Source: Clostridiales bacterium
Lineage (GTDB): Bacteria; Bacillota; Clostridia; Lachnospirales; WQUN01
Reading direction: 5' to 3'
Length of the DNA: 33,694 nt
Assembly (NCBI GenBank): GCA_031263155.1
Contig: JAISGK010000011.1
Span: 1-33,694, forward strand
Below, in pieces: positions 1-7,507 of the stretch. A program made the position numbers and the translations under genes. The first letter of the stretch is position 1; the number at the start of each line of letters is the position of its first letter. The notes beneath the pieces are model-generated. The model made no database searches, was not told the origin of the DNA, and worked only from the letters and a program-made list of their open reading frames with translations.

Positions 1-272
1 TGACGCGCGCAATACAACTCTAATACTTGCTTTTGACGTTCTAAATCAGCTTTTTCGTCATGGCTTGATACTCGTGCATAGGCTATTGTTTGTCGTGCTT
101 CTTTTATATGCTCTCTGTATATTTCAGGTTTCAGTTTCAAAATATCATATCGGCGGTGTCCCGACGTTGTTTTTTCGGGTATAAGCCTTCCCTCTTTATC
201 CCATCTGCGCAACGTTGTTATTGACACACCTAATATTTTCGACGCTTCACCTATTGTCACTAATCTATTCAT
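1..272 (-). CDS. tnpA: IS607-family serine recombinase (TnpA), N-terminal part, runs off the left edge
   Basis: Ninety codons are present from an ATG at 272, reading toward position 1, so the 3' part lies outside the window. Residues 1-45 form a MerR-like excisionase helix-turn-helix (VTIGEASKILGV, then LRRWDKEG and SGHRRY). This runs straight into the start of a serine resolvase catalytic domain, IAYARVSS at about residues 63-70, whose serine is the expected nucleophile. HTH first and catalytic domain second is the arrangement specific to IS607-type transposases; ordinary resolvases are the other way round. Such elements usually carry a tnpB gene downstream, which would lie beyond the left edge. 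The 150 bases between this start and position 424 hold no gene I can support; the left end of the element probably lies there. Confidence 0.88.
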   Translation of the reverse strand, partial: MNRLVTIGEASKILGVSITTLRRWDKEGRLIPEKTTSGHRRYDILKLKPEIYREHIKEARQTIAYARVSSHDEKADLERQKQVLELYCAR

Positions 273-424
273 ATTGGATATTATTGCATAGTTTTAGTTG
301 GATGTTAAGTCAACTGTACGGAACCCCCCTCTACAGGCCGCTGAAATACCTTGTGGCGGGGGCTTTCTTTATCCATATGGAAAAAAATAAGGCGGAGATG
401 GAGCATCGTTCCCTACGGCTGTAT

Positions 425-832
425 TTAGTCGAGTCCTGACAGCAACGCGGCCGGGGGGGGGTAATTACCTTGACCGGCGAGTCGGCTTTCAGAAAGCCCT
501 TGTCTCGTTACAATGCAACCGCCTTGTACTCTCGCAGTGCATACGGAAACAAGAGCATCTTCAAAATCATCGTTGGAGAGTTTTAGAGCGTTGAGACAAT
601 CGCTGCGCGTTACATCCACCACATCGTACTGGTTGAGCATAAACTTCAACGCGCTCCGGGCCGATTTCATGCCCCTCGCTTTACTGTACAGGTAGAAGAT
701 ATCAGCTGCGGAATTAGCCGTAACCATCGCGGTTATCGCGCCGCCCTGCGCTTTTAGCAGGATCGCTTTCGCCTCGATATCGAAAGGTTGGCGTTCCTGC
801 AAGGCGTCCATAATAATGTTGGTATCGTACAT
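425..832 (-). pseudogene. PIN-domain ribonuclease (VapC-like), probably frameshifted
   Basis: The reading frame gives 135 residues with a PIN core: YDTNIIMDALQERQPF at the N-terminus and NDDFEDALVSVCTARVQG in the C-terminal half supply the acidic residues expected for Mg-dependent RNA cleavage. The C-terminus does not read normally. After IVTR the +1 frame gives GFLKADSPVKVITP, the usual end of this family, and the original frame resumes with AALLSGLD after a run of nine C (minus strand). Two compensating indels, one in that homopolymer, explain this. The N-terminus may also be damaged, because GTG AAT GTA lies just upstream out of frame, where family members often start MNVLYDTN. No antitoxin gene is visible upstream. 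Either an orphan pseudogene or sequencing error in the homopolymer is possible. Confidence 0.7.
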
Positions 833-902
833 TCACCTGATGACGAGTCTCTTCGGATTTCCTTATCAGAAAAATAATTTACTGTAATGCAATAAATAAT
901 TA

Positions 903-931
903 TTGCGATTTCCTTTACGGTGTGATATAAC
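903..931 (+). promoter_or_regulatory. Sigma-A-type promoter for the DUF2975/XRE pair
   Basis: TTGCGA (903-908) and TATAAC (926-931) are separated by 17 bases, 30 bases upstream of the ATG of the DUF2975 gene. The ribosome site GAAAGGAG lies just before the start. Confidence 0.6.
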
Positions 932-961
932 AGGAACAGTTCACTTGAAAGGAGCTTTTCT

Positions 962-1441
962 ATGTCATCCAAAACATTGGGAAACCTAATGAAGGGGTCA
1001 GTATTTGCCGCCGCTGTATGTGGGCTTTTTCTCTGCGTGTTCGCAGTACCTTCATTTGGAAACAGTATGATTCAGGCAAATCCAGAGTGTAGCGGATGGT
1101 TCTGGCCGTGGCTGATTTTCGCATGGCTTTTTTCATTGCCCTGTTTTGCTATCCTCGTTTTCGTCTGGAAGGTTTCCGACGCGGTCATACACGAAACCGT
1201 GTTCACAGTTAAGACGGCAAAGTGGGTAAAGACGGGCGCAGTCCTGCTGTTGTCCGATACGGTGTTTTTATTCGTCGGAAATGTTGTATTGGTTTTGCTC
1301 AATATGAGCCACCCCGGTGTTCTGCTTCTTTCCGTCATAGGCGCTATTTTCGCCGTGGCACTCTCGCTTTTGGCGGCGGCGCTTTCGCGTTATCTCACGA
1401 AAGCCGCCGTTTTGCAGGAAGAAAGCGAGGGGATGCTGTGA
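962..1441 (+). CDS. DUF2975 family membrane protein
   Basis: A 159-residue integral membrane protein with four hydrophobic segments, at about residues 12-32, 46-68, 88-112 and 120-143. The length, four-helix layout and direct coupling to a small Cro/CI-type regulator are what is seen in DUF2975 proteins of Bacillota; the biochemical role of that family is not established. The start ATG at 962 follows GAAAGGAG by seven bases. The stop codon overlaps the GTG start of the next gene (GTGA), so the two are translationally coupled. The pairing suggests the membrane protein and the regulator act together, but the signal sensed is unknown. Confidence 0.75.
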   Translation: MSSKTLGNLMKGSVFAAAVCGLFLCVFAVPSFGNSMIQANPECSGWFWPWLIFAWLFSLPCFAILVFVWKVSDAVIHETVFTVKTAKWVKTGAVLLLSDTVFLFVGNVVLVLLNMSHPGVLLLSVIGAIFAVALSLLAAALSRYLTKAAVLQEESEGML

Positions 1442-1656
1442 TTATTATCAATGTGGATGTTATGCTCGCAAAACGCAAAATGACCGTAACAGAACTTGCC
1501 GAACGTGTCGGGTTCACGTTAGCGAACGTATCCATGCTGAAAACAGGCAAAATCAAGGCGTTGAAAATAACAACTCTGGATAAACTTTGCGAAGCTCTTA
1601 AATGTCAGCCCGGAGATATTTTGGAATTTAGAGAAGGGGTTGACGACAATGAATAA
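1438..1656 (+). CDS. Small XRE/Cro-CI family transcriptional regulator
   Basis: Seventy-two residues consisting almost entirely of a helix-turn-helix: MTVTELAERVGFTLANVSML, then KIKALKITTLDKLCEALKCQ and PGDILEF, the typical end of the YozG-like HTH group found next to DUF2975 genes. I chose the GTG at 1438, which overlaps the preceding stop codon as GTGA. A longer in-frame start at 1222 would lie entirely inside the DUF2975 gene. It probably regulates its own operon, though no operator palindrome is obvious at the promoter. Confidence 0.8.
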   Translation: MIIINVDVMLAKRKMTVTELAERVGFTLANVSMLKTGKIKALKITTLDKLCEALKCQPGDILEFREGVDDNE

Positions 1657-1803
1657 ACCTATGATGAAAGGCATTTCCACAGCCATAGCAACTTTTGCTT
1701 TTGTGGTCGCCCTGACTGCCTGTTCCGCCTCTCTAACTCAATAGCTGCCGCGTTAGTTCTAATGTTGTCCGCTTGCTGGGGCAAGAAGAAAACCGTTCAA
1801 TAA
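1649..1803 (+). pseudogene. Two overlapping lipoprotein signal-peptide stubs
   Basis: An ATG at 1649, overlapping the end of the XRE gene, opens a 31-codon frame that is only a lipoprotein signal peptide (AIATFAFVVALTACSAS) and stops at 1744. In a second frame, positions 1738-1803 encode another signal-peptide-like stretch with its own lipobox (AAALVLMLSACWGKKK) and a stop. Neither stub is followed by a mature domain. They look like remnants of one or two small lipoproteins lost by deletion. A functional secreted micropeptide cannot be excluded but has no support here. Confidence 0.4.
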
Positions 1804-1849
1804 ACAGCTTTGCAGAAACCTTGTAAATCTCACTAAGGGGGAATCCGCT

Positions 1850-2344
1850 ATGAAAAAGTTTTGTCTTGTATTTCTTGCCCTGCTACTGCTTGCTTTCGCG
1901 GGGTGTGACAGCCACCAAACAGTCAAAATAGACAATGGAGTTCAAACGACTGATTTATCCGATATTGAAATAGACGGCTTAAAAATCGGAACGCCGATAG
2001 CAAACGCCGATTTGACCCGCTATACAAAAGCGGATATTTCATATTCCAAATACACATACGATTATCAAGAAATTCGTATAGCGGTCAATGGATATGGCTT
2101 GATTACAGGGTTGCAAGGCACGGCAGGTATTATCCCATTTTCTCTAAACGGTCACATCTCACCGACTAAAATCAGTGAGACGATAGATATTTTAGGCAAA
2201 AATCATAACAACTATTGGTTTGACAGCGAACAAAAAATAAAGGCGAACACATACATTGACAAAGAACATCACATATCGCTTACAATCGCCTATAGCACAA
2301 TGGACAATGGATTAGTTTGGGCTATCCTTTCAAGCATTTCATAA
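1850..2344 (+). CDS. Predicted lipoprotein of unknown function
   Basis: A 164-residue protein with a clear lipoprotein signal: MKKFCLVF, a leucine-rich hydrophobic core, then LAFAGC, where Cys19 would be the lipidated residue. The mature part (IDGLKIGTPIANADLTRYTK and following) is hydrophilic with mixed beta-strand character; I do not recognise its family. The start is supported by AAGGGGG 8 bases upstream. It lies 17 bases before the next gene on the same strand, and both products would sit at the outer face of the membrane, so they probably form an operon. Confidence 0.7.
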   Translation: MKKFCLVFLALLLLAFAGCDSHQTVKIDNGVQTTDLSDIEIDGLKIGTPIANADLTRYTKADISYSKYTYDYQEIRIAVNGYGLITGLQGTAGIIPFSLNGHISPTKISETIDILGKNHNNYWFDSEQKIKANTYIDKEHHISLTIAYSTMDNGLVWAILSSIS

Positions 2345-2361
2345 ATTCGAGGTTGGCAAAT

Positions 2362-3081
2362 ATGAAAAAGGTTCTTAAAGTAACAATAATCGCCGTTCCG
2401 TACGTTCTTCTGGTTCTGTATGGTCTGTTTTCTCTGGGAACGTATCTTTTTGAGAAATCCCATGAAGAGACGGTTGAAACACTTTTAGTCAATCGCGGCA
2501 ACCGTTTTGATATTCATTATGACAACTCGTGGCTGTCGCAAGGAGAGCATTCCCTTTGGGTTAACGGAAAATATGTGGCACTTGTCGGCATGGTAACCAA
2601 GCCAGCAGACGAATTTATCAAAGAATACATTATCGGTTTTTCCCCTGATGGATACGAACCGTATACTTCAATCATGAGTTATTTAATCAAGGACAACTAT
2701 ATTATTTACAAAACCAGCGACATGGAAGGCTTCAAGGTTTTAGGGGTGCAACGGTTAAATGAAATAACGCTTAATTCAAAACACTTGCTTGAGGATATGG
2801 ACAGCGTAATCAAGCACGAGTATCCGATACACGCAACTTCGGTAGGAAACAGCAATGCGGTTTCGCCTGAACCCAACAACCATTATGGAAAATATGAGGG
2901 GCTTGGCTATCGAATTGAAGCGTTGACAAACGGAGAAGAAACCGAATGGCAGTTCTACGTGACGGACGAGGGTGCGGGCGGGTATATCAAGGCAGGCAAA
3001 ATATTCTCTTTCCGATGGCGGGATTTTGCCAAAAGCGAAGTTTTGCATGATAAGCTAAAATTGAAAAACGTGATATGCTGA
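2362..3081 (+). CDS. Membrane-anchored protein of unknown function
   Basis: About 239 residues. I chose the ATG at 2362 (MKKVLKVTIIAVPYVL), which follows GAGG and gives an immediate N-terminal membrane anchor (residues 6-28). A longer in-frame start at 2317 would overlap the preceding lipoprotein gene and put charged residues before the anchor. The rest is a soluble domain, presumably extracytoplasmic, with many aromatic residues and no motif I recognise. The gene is probably co-transcribed with the lipoprotein gene upstream. Confidence 0.65.
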   Translation: MKKVLKVTIIAVPYVLLVLYGLFSLGTYLFEKSHEETVETLLVNRGNRFDIHYDNSWLSQGEHSLWVNGKYVALVGMVTKPADEFIKEYIIGFSPDGYEPYTSIMSYLIKDNYIIYKTSDMEGFKVLGVQRLNEITLNSKHLLEDMDSVIKHEYPIHATSVGNSNAVSPEPNNHYGKYEGLGYRIEALTNGEETEWQFYVTDEGAGGYIKAGKIFSFRWRDFAKSEVLHDKLKLKNVIC

Positions 3082-3100
3082 ACAGAACAGAGCCAAATAT

Positions 3101-3193
3101 GCAAGCGTAAGCACCATACATAAATAAAGGACGAGCCGCCGCACCCGCCCTTTATATAACCGCTGTTTGCTTGCGTTTTACGGGTAAAACCCG
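3101..3193. terminator. Nested hairpins between convergent genes
   Basis: An outer stem GCAAGC/GCTTGC (3101-3106 with 3169-3174) encloses an inner stem ATAAAGG/CCTTTAT (3124-3130 with 3149-3155), followed by GTTTTA on the plus strand. A separate hairpin CGGGT-AAA-ACCCG (3181-3193) sits just past the stop codon of the minus-strand SDR gene. The location between convergent genes fits termination in both directions, but neither structure has a long U-tract. Confidence 0.4.
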
Positions 3194-3197
3194 CTCC

Positions 3198-4061
3198 CTA
3201 TTCCAAATCCTGTAACAATGACAGCCCTGTAGGTTTCCATCCAAGCGCGGTCTGCGTAATCCCGCTTGACGCGGGGTTATCGGAGGCGATGACCCCGCCC
3301 AGCATACCGAGCCGCTCCATAGCCTGCTCTATCGGCATCGAAACTGTCGGCACGTTCAGCCGCTTGCCTATCGCTTCGGCCACTTCCTTGAACAGTATCG
3401 CGCACTCGCCCACGGCCTGGTACTTCACGCCGTTTCCGCCTTTTTCGAGGGCAAGCAGATACAACTTCGCCAAATCGTCCCTGTGAACAGCGTGAATCCT
3501 GTTCGCACCGTCTCCGACATAGACCGCCGCGCCGCTTTTGCCCGCAATGTCAATGAGCATAGAAGCGAAGCCGTAATTGCCGTGGCCGTGGACAAACCGT
3601 GACGGGCGCACAATAGTCACGCGAACGCCGCGCTCGGCGAATGGCAGAGCCGCCTGTTCGGACACTCGCGGGGTACTGTTTTCGGATTCGGTGTTTTCCG
3701 TTACAACTTGGCCGCTATCGCCCACGGGAACGCCTGATGTGACGATAAACGGCTTGCTCGTGCCGGTAAGGGCCTTGCCTATCGCTTCAATCGCCCGTTT
3801 GTCGGTTTCACAACACTTGGCGAAGTTCGCGAAGTCGTGAACGAAACCGCAATGGATAACAGCGTCAGCGGATTCCGCGCCGCGCTTCAAGCTGTCCAAA
3901 TCTTCAAGGGAGCCGCCCATCGCCGTCGCGCCCATCGCCGCGAGAGCCTGTTCAGACTTCTCCGACCGCGCAAGCCCCACGACCTCGTGACCCGCGTTAA
4001 GTAGTTCCTTGATAACGCCGGAGCCGATAAACCCCGTGCCGCCCGTGATAAATACGCGCAT
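3198..4061 (-). CDS. NAD(P)-dependent SDR-family epimerase/reductase
   Basis: A 287-residue atypical short-chain dehydrogenase. MRVFITGGTGFIGSGVIKEL has the TGxxGxxG dinucleotide-binding loop at residues 7-13. AGHEVVGLARSEKS marks the end of strand beta-2, where the arginine suggests NADP(H) preference. ADAVIHCGFVHDF and IVTSGVPVG follow as in NAD(P)-binding-domain proteins related to UDP-sugar epimerases. The classical YxxxK is not evident, so it may be an atypical reductase or a binding protein. The ATG at 4061 has a strong AGGAGG. A MarR regulator gene lies upstream on the same strand (178-base gap), so the SDR gene is plausibly part of its regulon. The substrate is unknown. Confidence 0.8.
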   Translation of the reverse strand: MRVFITGGTGFIGSGVIKELLNAGHEVVGLARSEKSEQALAAMGATAMGGSLEDLDSLKRGAESADAVIHCGFVHDFANFAKCCETDKRAIEAIGKALTGTSKPFIVTSGVPVGDSGQVVTENTESENSTPRVSEQAALPFAERGVRVTIVRPSRFVHGHGNYGFASMLIDIAGKSGAAVYVGDGANRIHAVHRDDLAKLYLLALEKGGNGVKYQAVGECAILFKEVAEAIGKRLNVPTVSMPIEQAMERLGMLGGVIASDNPASSGITQTALGWKPTGLSLLQDLE

Positions 4062-4239
4062 TTCCTTTTCCTCCTATAAGCGCCGTTCGGCGCGGTTATT
4101 CGTAATACTTGGCTATTTCGGCGGGCTTAATCCGCAGATGAGCATACCTTCCGCGATTTTGCGTCACGTCCTTATAATCAATCGCCCGCTTAGGGCTCTG
4201 GTATGCCCTTCAGTGCCTGTTCGCATAAAAAAATAAATC
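4062..4239 (-). other. Gap between MarR and SDR genes, with a possible gene remnant
   Basis: No intact gene. On the minus strand from about 4206 to a stop at 4096, an open stretch of about 35 codons reads protein-like (TQNRGRYAHLRIKPAEIAKYYE near its end) but has no start codon. It may be the C-terminal end of a deleted gene. The AGGAGG of the SDR gene lies at its downstream end. Confidence 0.3.
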
Positions 4240-4707
4240 CTATTCCGCATTTTGCGCCTCCCGCGACCGTCGTTCAAGCCCGTCGCGTAACTTCACTAGC
4301 AGTTGATAGAGCCGCTCTTTCTCTTGCTCCGTCAAATCCGAAGCCCATTCCTCCAATACCACGACGCTTTTCTTCAAATACATCTGTCCCAACTCGCGCC
4401 CGCTGTCGGTGATAAAGACGCAGAACCCGCGCTTGTCGCGCTCATCGGGACGGCGTTCGATATACCGCCCCTGCTCCAGTTTTGCAAGCAACGCGCCGCA
4501 GGACGAGGACGTGATTTGCAGCCGCAGCGTCAACTCTTTCTGAGTTATGCCGTCCTCCGTAAGCAGGAACTTCAAAATCAGGCCCTGTTGAATGGGCAAT
4601 CCCAGCCCAGCGACCTCCGCATCGGGCTTATAGGTGCGTGTCAGCTTCAAGCATTGCTCGTGGCAACGATGAACCAACACATAGATTTTTTCGGCGTAAC
4701 CGCCCAA
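4240..4707 (-). CDS. MarR family transcriptional regulator
   Basis: About 155 residues with a winged helix-turn-helix: ITQKELTLRLQITSSSCGAL is the recognition region and RYIERRPDERDKRGFCVFIT the wing, with the conserved DxRDKR signature. Helices at both ends form the dimer interface. I chose the TTG at 4707, six bases after GGGGGTGG. An upstream in-frame TTG at 4734 would begin only about five bases after the predicted transcription start. A near-perfect palindromic twin operator overlaps its own promoter, so autorepression is likely, with relief by a small phenolic or oxidising ligand as is common in the family. The likely target downstream is the SDR gene. Confidence 0.82.
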   Translation of the reverse strand: MGGYAEKIYVLVHRCHEQCLKLTRTYKPDAEVAGLGLPIQQGLILKFLLTEDGITQKELTLRLQITSSSCGALLAKLEQGRYIERRPDERDKRGFCVFITDSGRELGQMYLKKSVVVLEEWASDLTEQEKERLYQLLVKLRDGLERRSREAQNAE

Positions 4708-4728
4708 GCTATACCACCCCCAATTAGA

Positions 4729-4774
4729 TATCAAGGCGCCTTAATATTATACCGAGGCGCCTTGATAAAGTCAA
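4729..4774 (-). promoter_or_regulatory. MarR promoter with twin palindromic operators
   Basis: Minus-strand TTGACT (4774-4769) and TATAAT (4751-4746) are spaced by exactly 17 bases. The 13-base sequence TATCAAGGCGCCT (4729-4741) recurs as a perfect inverted repeat at 4755-4767. Each arm is the main part of an imperfect 18-bp palindrome, TATCAAGGCGCCTTGATA, with 17 of 18 matches at 4729-4746 and 16 of 18 at 4750-4767. The two centres are 21 bases apart, about two helical turns. One site covers the spacer and the other the -10/start region, an arrangement suited to cooperative repression by two MarR dimers. Confidence 0.8.
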
Positions 4775-4809
4775 TACTTTGTCCGTAGCTATATTTGAAC
4801 TTTGTATAT

Positions 4810-4853
4810 AAAAAGCCCCTCGGCAGCGACGTCTGACCGCAGAGGGGCTTTTT
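4810..4853. terminator. Bidirectional intrinsic terminator
   Basis: A perfect 12-bp stem AAAAAGCCCCTC (4810-4821) pairs with GAGGGGCTTTTT (4842-4853), giving a GC core flanked by A and T tracts on both sides, with a 20-base loop. It can serve the minus-strand toxin-antitoxin pair upstream and insulates the MarR promoter. Positions 4854-4934 contain nothing else I can support. Confidence 0.82.
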
Positions 4854-4934
4854 ATTGTAGAAATCTTCACTGTTTTATGCTATACTGATATTTAAGGACG
4901 CAGGGTACAGGGTTCCTTTCACCCGCTTTCATCC

Positions 4935-5350
4935 TCAGCTTTTCCAATTCACATATTTCAACCTATCAATCCGCTTAAAATCGCTTACATTATCTGTAAC
5001 CAGTGTATAGTCATGGACAATGCAATAAGCTGCGATAAGTATATCCGCATCATTGCTGCCAAGTGAAATCCCTGCTCCTCCATATTTGCCTTAATTTTAG
5101 CTGCCATACGAAAGTCAGCTTCGCCCATACTTATTCTTGTAGAAGCGTTTTGATAAATTCGCTCAAAAATTCGAAGCTGTGCTGTGGCTTTTTTTCTTAG
5201 TAAATACCACGTAATCTCATAATACGAAATGGGAGGTATAACATAACTGTCACCCTGCTCGATAATTTTCTCAAATTGCTGCACCACCTCTTGGTTTCGC
5301 CCTGGGCGCAGTAGAAAAGAGATTATATTTGTATCAAGCGCATAAATCAT
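4935..5350 (-). pseudogene. PIN-domain toxin (VapC-like), inactivated by a frameshift
   Basis: The N-terminal 90 residues are a normal PIN domain starting MIYALDTNIISFLLRPGRNQ. Translation then shifts frame at about 5062: after NMEEQG the main frame ends as a nonsense tail at 4985. One base over, the sequence continues ISLGSNDADILIAAYCIVHD and ends KYVNWKS with a stop at 4935, exactly the expected C-terminus. A single-base deletion is therefore enough to explain the break. The lost part carries the conserved NDAD acidic residues, so the truncated product should be inactive. The start overlaps the antitoxin stop as ATGA. An intact relative is at 28169-28582. Confidence 0.85.
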
Positions 5351-5658
5351 AGCTCAACCGCTCTTGACAAACCAGCATTAGTCTGCACCCGCAGACTCGA
5401 CATCTCATCCCAATCCGCGTCAGACAAAACACTATTCTCTACTTTTAGTGCGTCCTCTAAGATTGCTTTAATTGCGGCTGCTTTTTGTTGGATATCCGCC
5501 TTGTCTTGCGTTACGCCTACATCATTGGTATCAGGAACTTCATCTTCCAATATATTAACGATTGCCCGCCTTTTTATCGGTATTTTAATCAAAAAATTAT
5601 CAGGGACAAAACGCCCGTCTTCTACAAAATAGCCTTGATAGGTTTGTATCATTTCCAT
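5347..5658 (-). CDS. Putative antitoxin upstream of the broken PIN toxin
   Basis: About 103 residues from the ATG at 5658, which follows AAGGAAGGAG by five bases; an upstream in-frame start at 5688 has no ribosome site. The N-terminal region (YQGYFVEDGRFVPDNFLIKI, PIKRRAIVNILEDE) looks like a short beta-rich DNA-binding or dimerisation element and the C-terminal half is helical, the usual antitoxin plan. The family assignment rests mainly on position: it overlaps the PIN gene by ATGA. With the toxin frameshifted, the antitoxin appears to be retained alone. Confidence 0.65.
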   Translation of the reverse strand: MEMIQTYQGYFVEDGRFVPDNFLIKIPIKRRAIVNILEDEVPDTNDVGVTQDKADIQQKAAAIKAILEDALKVENSVLSDADWDEMSSLRVQTNAGLSRAVEL

Positions 5659-5701
5659 GATGGCTCCTTCCTTTATTAAATTCACCACGAAACCTATTGT
5701 T

Positions 5702-5756
5702 ATTATATCACATTACAAGTCACCGAACCACCCCTTGAAGGGGTGGTCCGGTGACT
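5702..5756 (-). promoter_or_regulatory. Inverted repeat and -10 box upstream of the antitoxin gene
   Basis: A 17-bp inverted repeat with one mismatch (5718-5734 with 5740-5756, loop of five) lies directly upstream of a minus-strand TATAAT (5707-5702). The repeat covers the -35 position, where no good hexamer is seen. It could be the operator for antitoxin autoregulation. Alternatively it belongs to the IS remnant that starts inside its right arm. Confidence 0.4.
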
Positions 5757-5973
5757 GAACGGTAAACCTTACGATAACGCCGTGGTGGAGTCGTTTTTCT
5801 CCGTGTTAAAAAAGGAGGAACTCTATCGGGTGCGGTATCGGTCTGAAGCAGATTTGCGCGCCTCCCTTAGCAAATATGTCAGTTTTTATAACGGCAAACG
5901 GTCGCACAAATGCCTGAATCACAGGACCCCGGAGCAAGCCGAGGTTGAATTTGGACAAATTGCGGGAAAGTAA
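5755..5973 (+). pseudogene. IS3/IS150-family transposase, C-terminal remnant
   Basis: Only the last 73 codons remain, beginning directly after an in-frame TGA. GKPYDNAVVESFFSVLKKEE is the hallmark of the second half of the DDE integrase core, with the final catalytic Glu in VESFF. It continues to YVSFYNGKRSHKCLNHRTPE, the conserved end of IS3-family OrfB. There is no N-terminal part, OrfA or recognisable terminal repeat, so the insertion sequence is dead. Its truncated end lies in the hairpin at 5718-5756. Confidence 0.85.
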
Positions 5974-6149
5974 GAGGGCAAGTCCAGATATCGGAGGTTC
6001 GGAAATGATTATTCCAGATTTTTACTCAAAGATTCTGAGGTCTTTTCATATAATCATAAACAAAAAAAAGACAACCTGCTGTTTTGGACTGTTCCAAATA
6101 TGATCAAAATGATGGTAAAATATATGAAAATATATCGAGGGGGACACAT

Positions 6150-7352
6150 ATGAAAGAGATCGATGAAAAAATCCGTTATATCCGGGAACAGCTTAATATC
6201 GCCCCGGATGTCGTGGCTATCAATAACGCCTCATGGGGGCCGCTCAGTCGCGCTGCGGCGAGCGCGGCCGCCGAACAGTATTATGGCGACTATTTCGGCC
6301 GCAGATACGCCGCCGACTCTTTTATTGCCACAATGCTTGAGATTCTGAAGGAGGACAGGCGTGAACTGGCCTTATTTTTGAATTGCTCACCAGATGAAAT
6401 CGCTTTGACAGAGTCCACGACGACAGGGATGAATATCTGCTTGTGGGGTTTTGATTTTAAAGAAGGCGATGAGATTATCAGTACCACGCTGGAAAACGGC
6501 GCTTGCTTTGCCGCGCTGAACACGCTGGCGGCACGGCGCGGCGTAAAAGTGAGGTACGCCGATCTGGGCCGCGTGGGTGAAAATGACGCTGCGAAGGCGA
6601 TTGAACGGTTAATTACGCCCAAAACCAGAATGGCGCTGCTGTCGCATGTGTTTTATATGTCCGGCGTGACCGCCAATGCTAGAGAGATATCGGAGTTATG
6701 CCGTCGGCGCGGCGTGTTTTCCGTGTTCGACGGCGTTCAGGCGGCCGGGACGCAGAAAATCGACGTAAAGGCGATAGGGTGCGATGCGTACTGCCTCGCG
6801 CGGCATAAGTTTTTGGCCGGTCCGGACGGAGCGGGTGCCTTGTATATCCGCGAAGGGTCGCTGGAGGCGGTAGAGCCTACGTTTTCCGGCGTTTTTACAG
6901 ACATAAACCACGGCATGGAGGGCTATCATCCGATGGGAACAGCGGCCCGCTTTGACGTTTCCACACGCCCATTTCCCGTACAGGCGGCCGCAGCAGCAAA
7001 TATGAGGTGGCTGAGGACGGAGGTCGGCTATGATTTCGTGAACAGCCGGTCGGGGCCACTGCGCGGTAAGCTCTTTGATATGATGGAAACGATAGATAAT
7101 CTGGAACTTTATTCTATTCGGACTTATTCCGACAACGCGGCCTTGATTTTGTTCCGGCTGAAAAACATGGAAGTGGAAGAACTAGCGCGGTTATTGCGCG
7201 ATCACAAGATATATAACAGGCCCGTCGAACATATTTATCCGGCGGATCATGGGGAGCCCCTTTCCGGAGTACGGATTTCAATCGCGTATTGGAACAAAGA
7301 CGAGGATCTGGAGATAATCGCGAAAACATTGCGGCAGGCCGCGAAATTGTAG
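6150..7352 (+). CDS. Class V PLP-dependent aminotransferase-fold enzyme
   Basis: A 400-residue protein of the cysteine desulfurase / isopenicillin N epimerase superfamily. Motifs in order: LTESTTTGMNICLWGF (phosphate-cup region, about 88-103), FDGVQAAG (Asp194 contacts the pyridine nitrogen) and CLARHKFLAGPDGAGALYI, where Lys220 should form the Schiff base. I chose the ATG at 6150 because GAGGGGG precedes it by six bases; a longer frame from 6084 has no ribosome site. No cysteine-bearing desulfurase loop is evident, so racemase, epimerase or lyase chemistry on an amino acid is more likely. It lies just upstream of the peptidase-transporter operon, which has its own promoter. Confidence 0.78.
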   Translation: MKEIDEKIRYIREQLNIAPDVVAINNASWGPLSRAAASAAAEQYYGDYFGRRYAADSFIATMLEILKEDRRELALFLNCSPDEIALTESTTTGMNICLWGFDFKEGDEIISTTLENGACFAALNTLAARRGVKVRYADLGRVGENDAAKAIERLITPKTRMALLSHVFYMSGVTANAREISELCRRRGVFSVFDGVQAAGTQKIDVKAIGCDAYCLARHKFLAGPDGAGALYIREGSLEAVEPTFSGVFTDINHGMEGYHPMGTAARFDVSTRPFPVQAAAAANMRWLRTEVGYDFVNSRSGPLRGKLFDMMETIDNLELYSIRTYSDNAALILFRLKNMEVEELARLLRDHKIYNRPVEHIYPADHGEPLSGVRISIAYWNKDEDLEIIAKTLRQAAKL

Positions 7353-7370
7353 TAGGATTGTAAAACAATG

Positions 7371-7399
7371 TTGACAAGCAGCGTAAGGCGTTTTATAAT
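7371..7399 (+). promoter_or_regulatory. Consensus promoter of the peptidase-transporter operon
   Basis: TTGACA (7371-7376) and TATAAT (7394-7399), both perfect, are spaced by exactly 17 bases. They lie just after the aminotransferase stop and 109 bases before the aminopeptidase start. The match implies strong basal expression unless repressed, most simply by the GntR-type regulator encoded in the operon. Confidence 0.88.
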
Positions 7400-7450
7400 T
7401 TAGCCAGTTATATTGTCCGGTGAGCGAACAAGTGATTTATTAAATGGACA

Positions 7451-7477
7451 CCTCTCAAAACCTTTGTTTTTTAGAGG
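7451..7477 (+). promoter_or_regulatory. Leader hairpin
   Basis: In the 5' leader, CCTCT (7451-7455) pairs with AGAGG (7473-7477), and AAAAC/GTTTT can extend the stem around a bulge. There is no T-run long enough for termination. It may stabilise the mRNA or be incidental. No known riboswitch fold is evident. Confidence 0.25.
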
Positions 7478-7507
7478 CGTAATATATAAAATGTTAGGCG
7501 GAACGCA

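Noticed and set aside
215-439. Plus-strand open frame over the start of the IS607 gene
   Set aside because: It overlaps the clear recombinase N-terminus and the damaged PIN gene and has no family resemblance.
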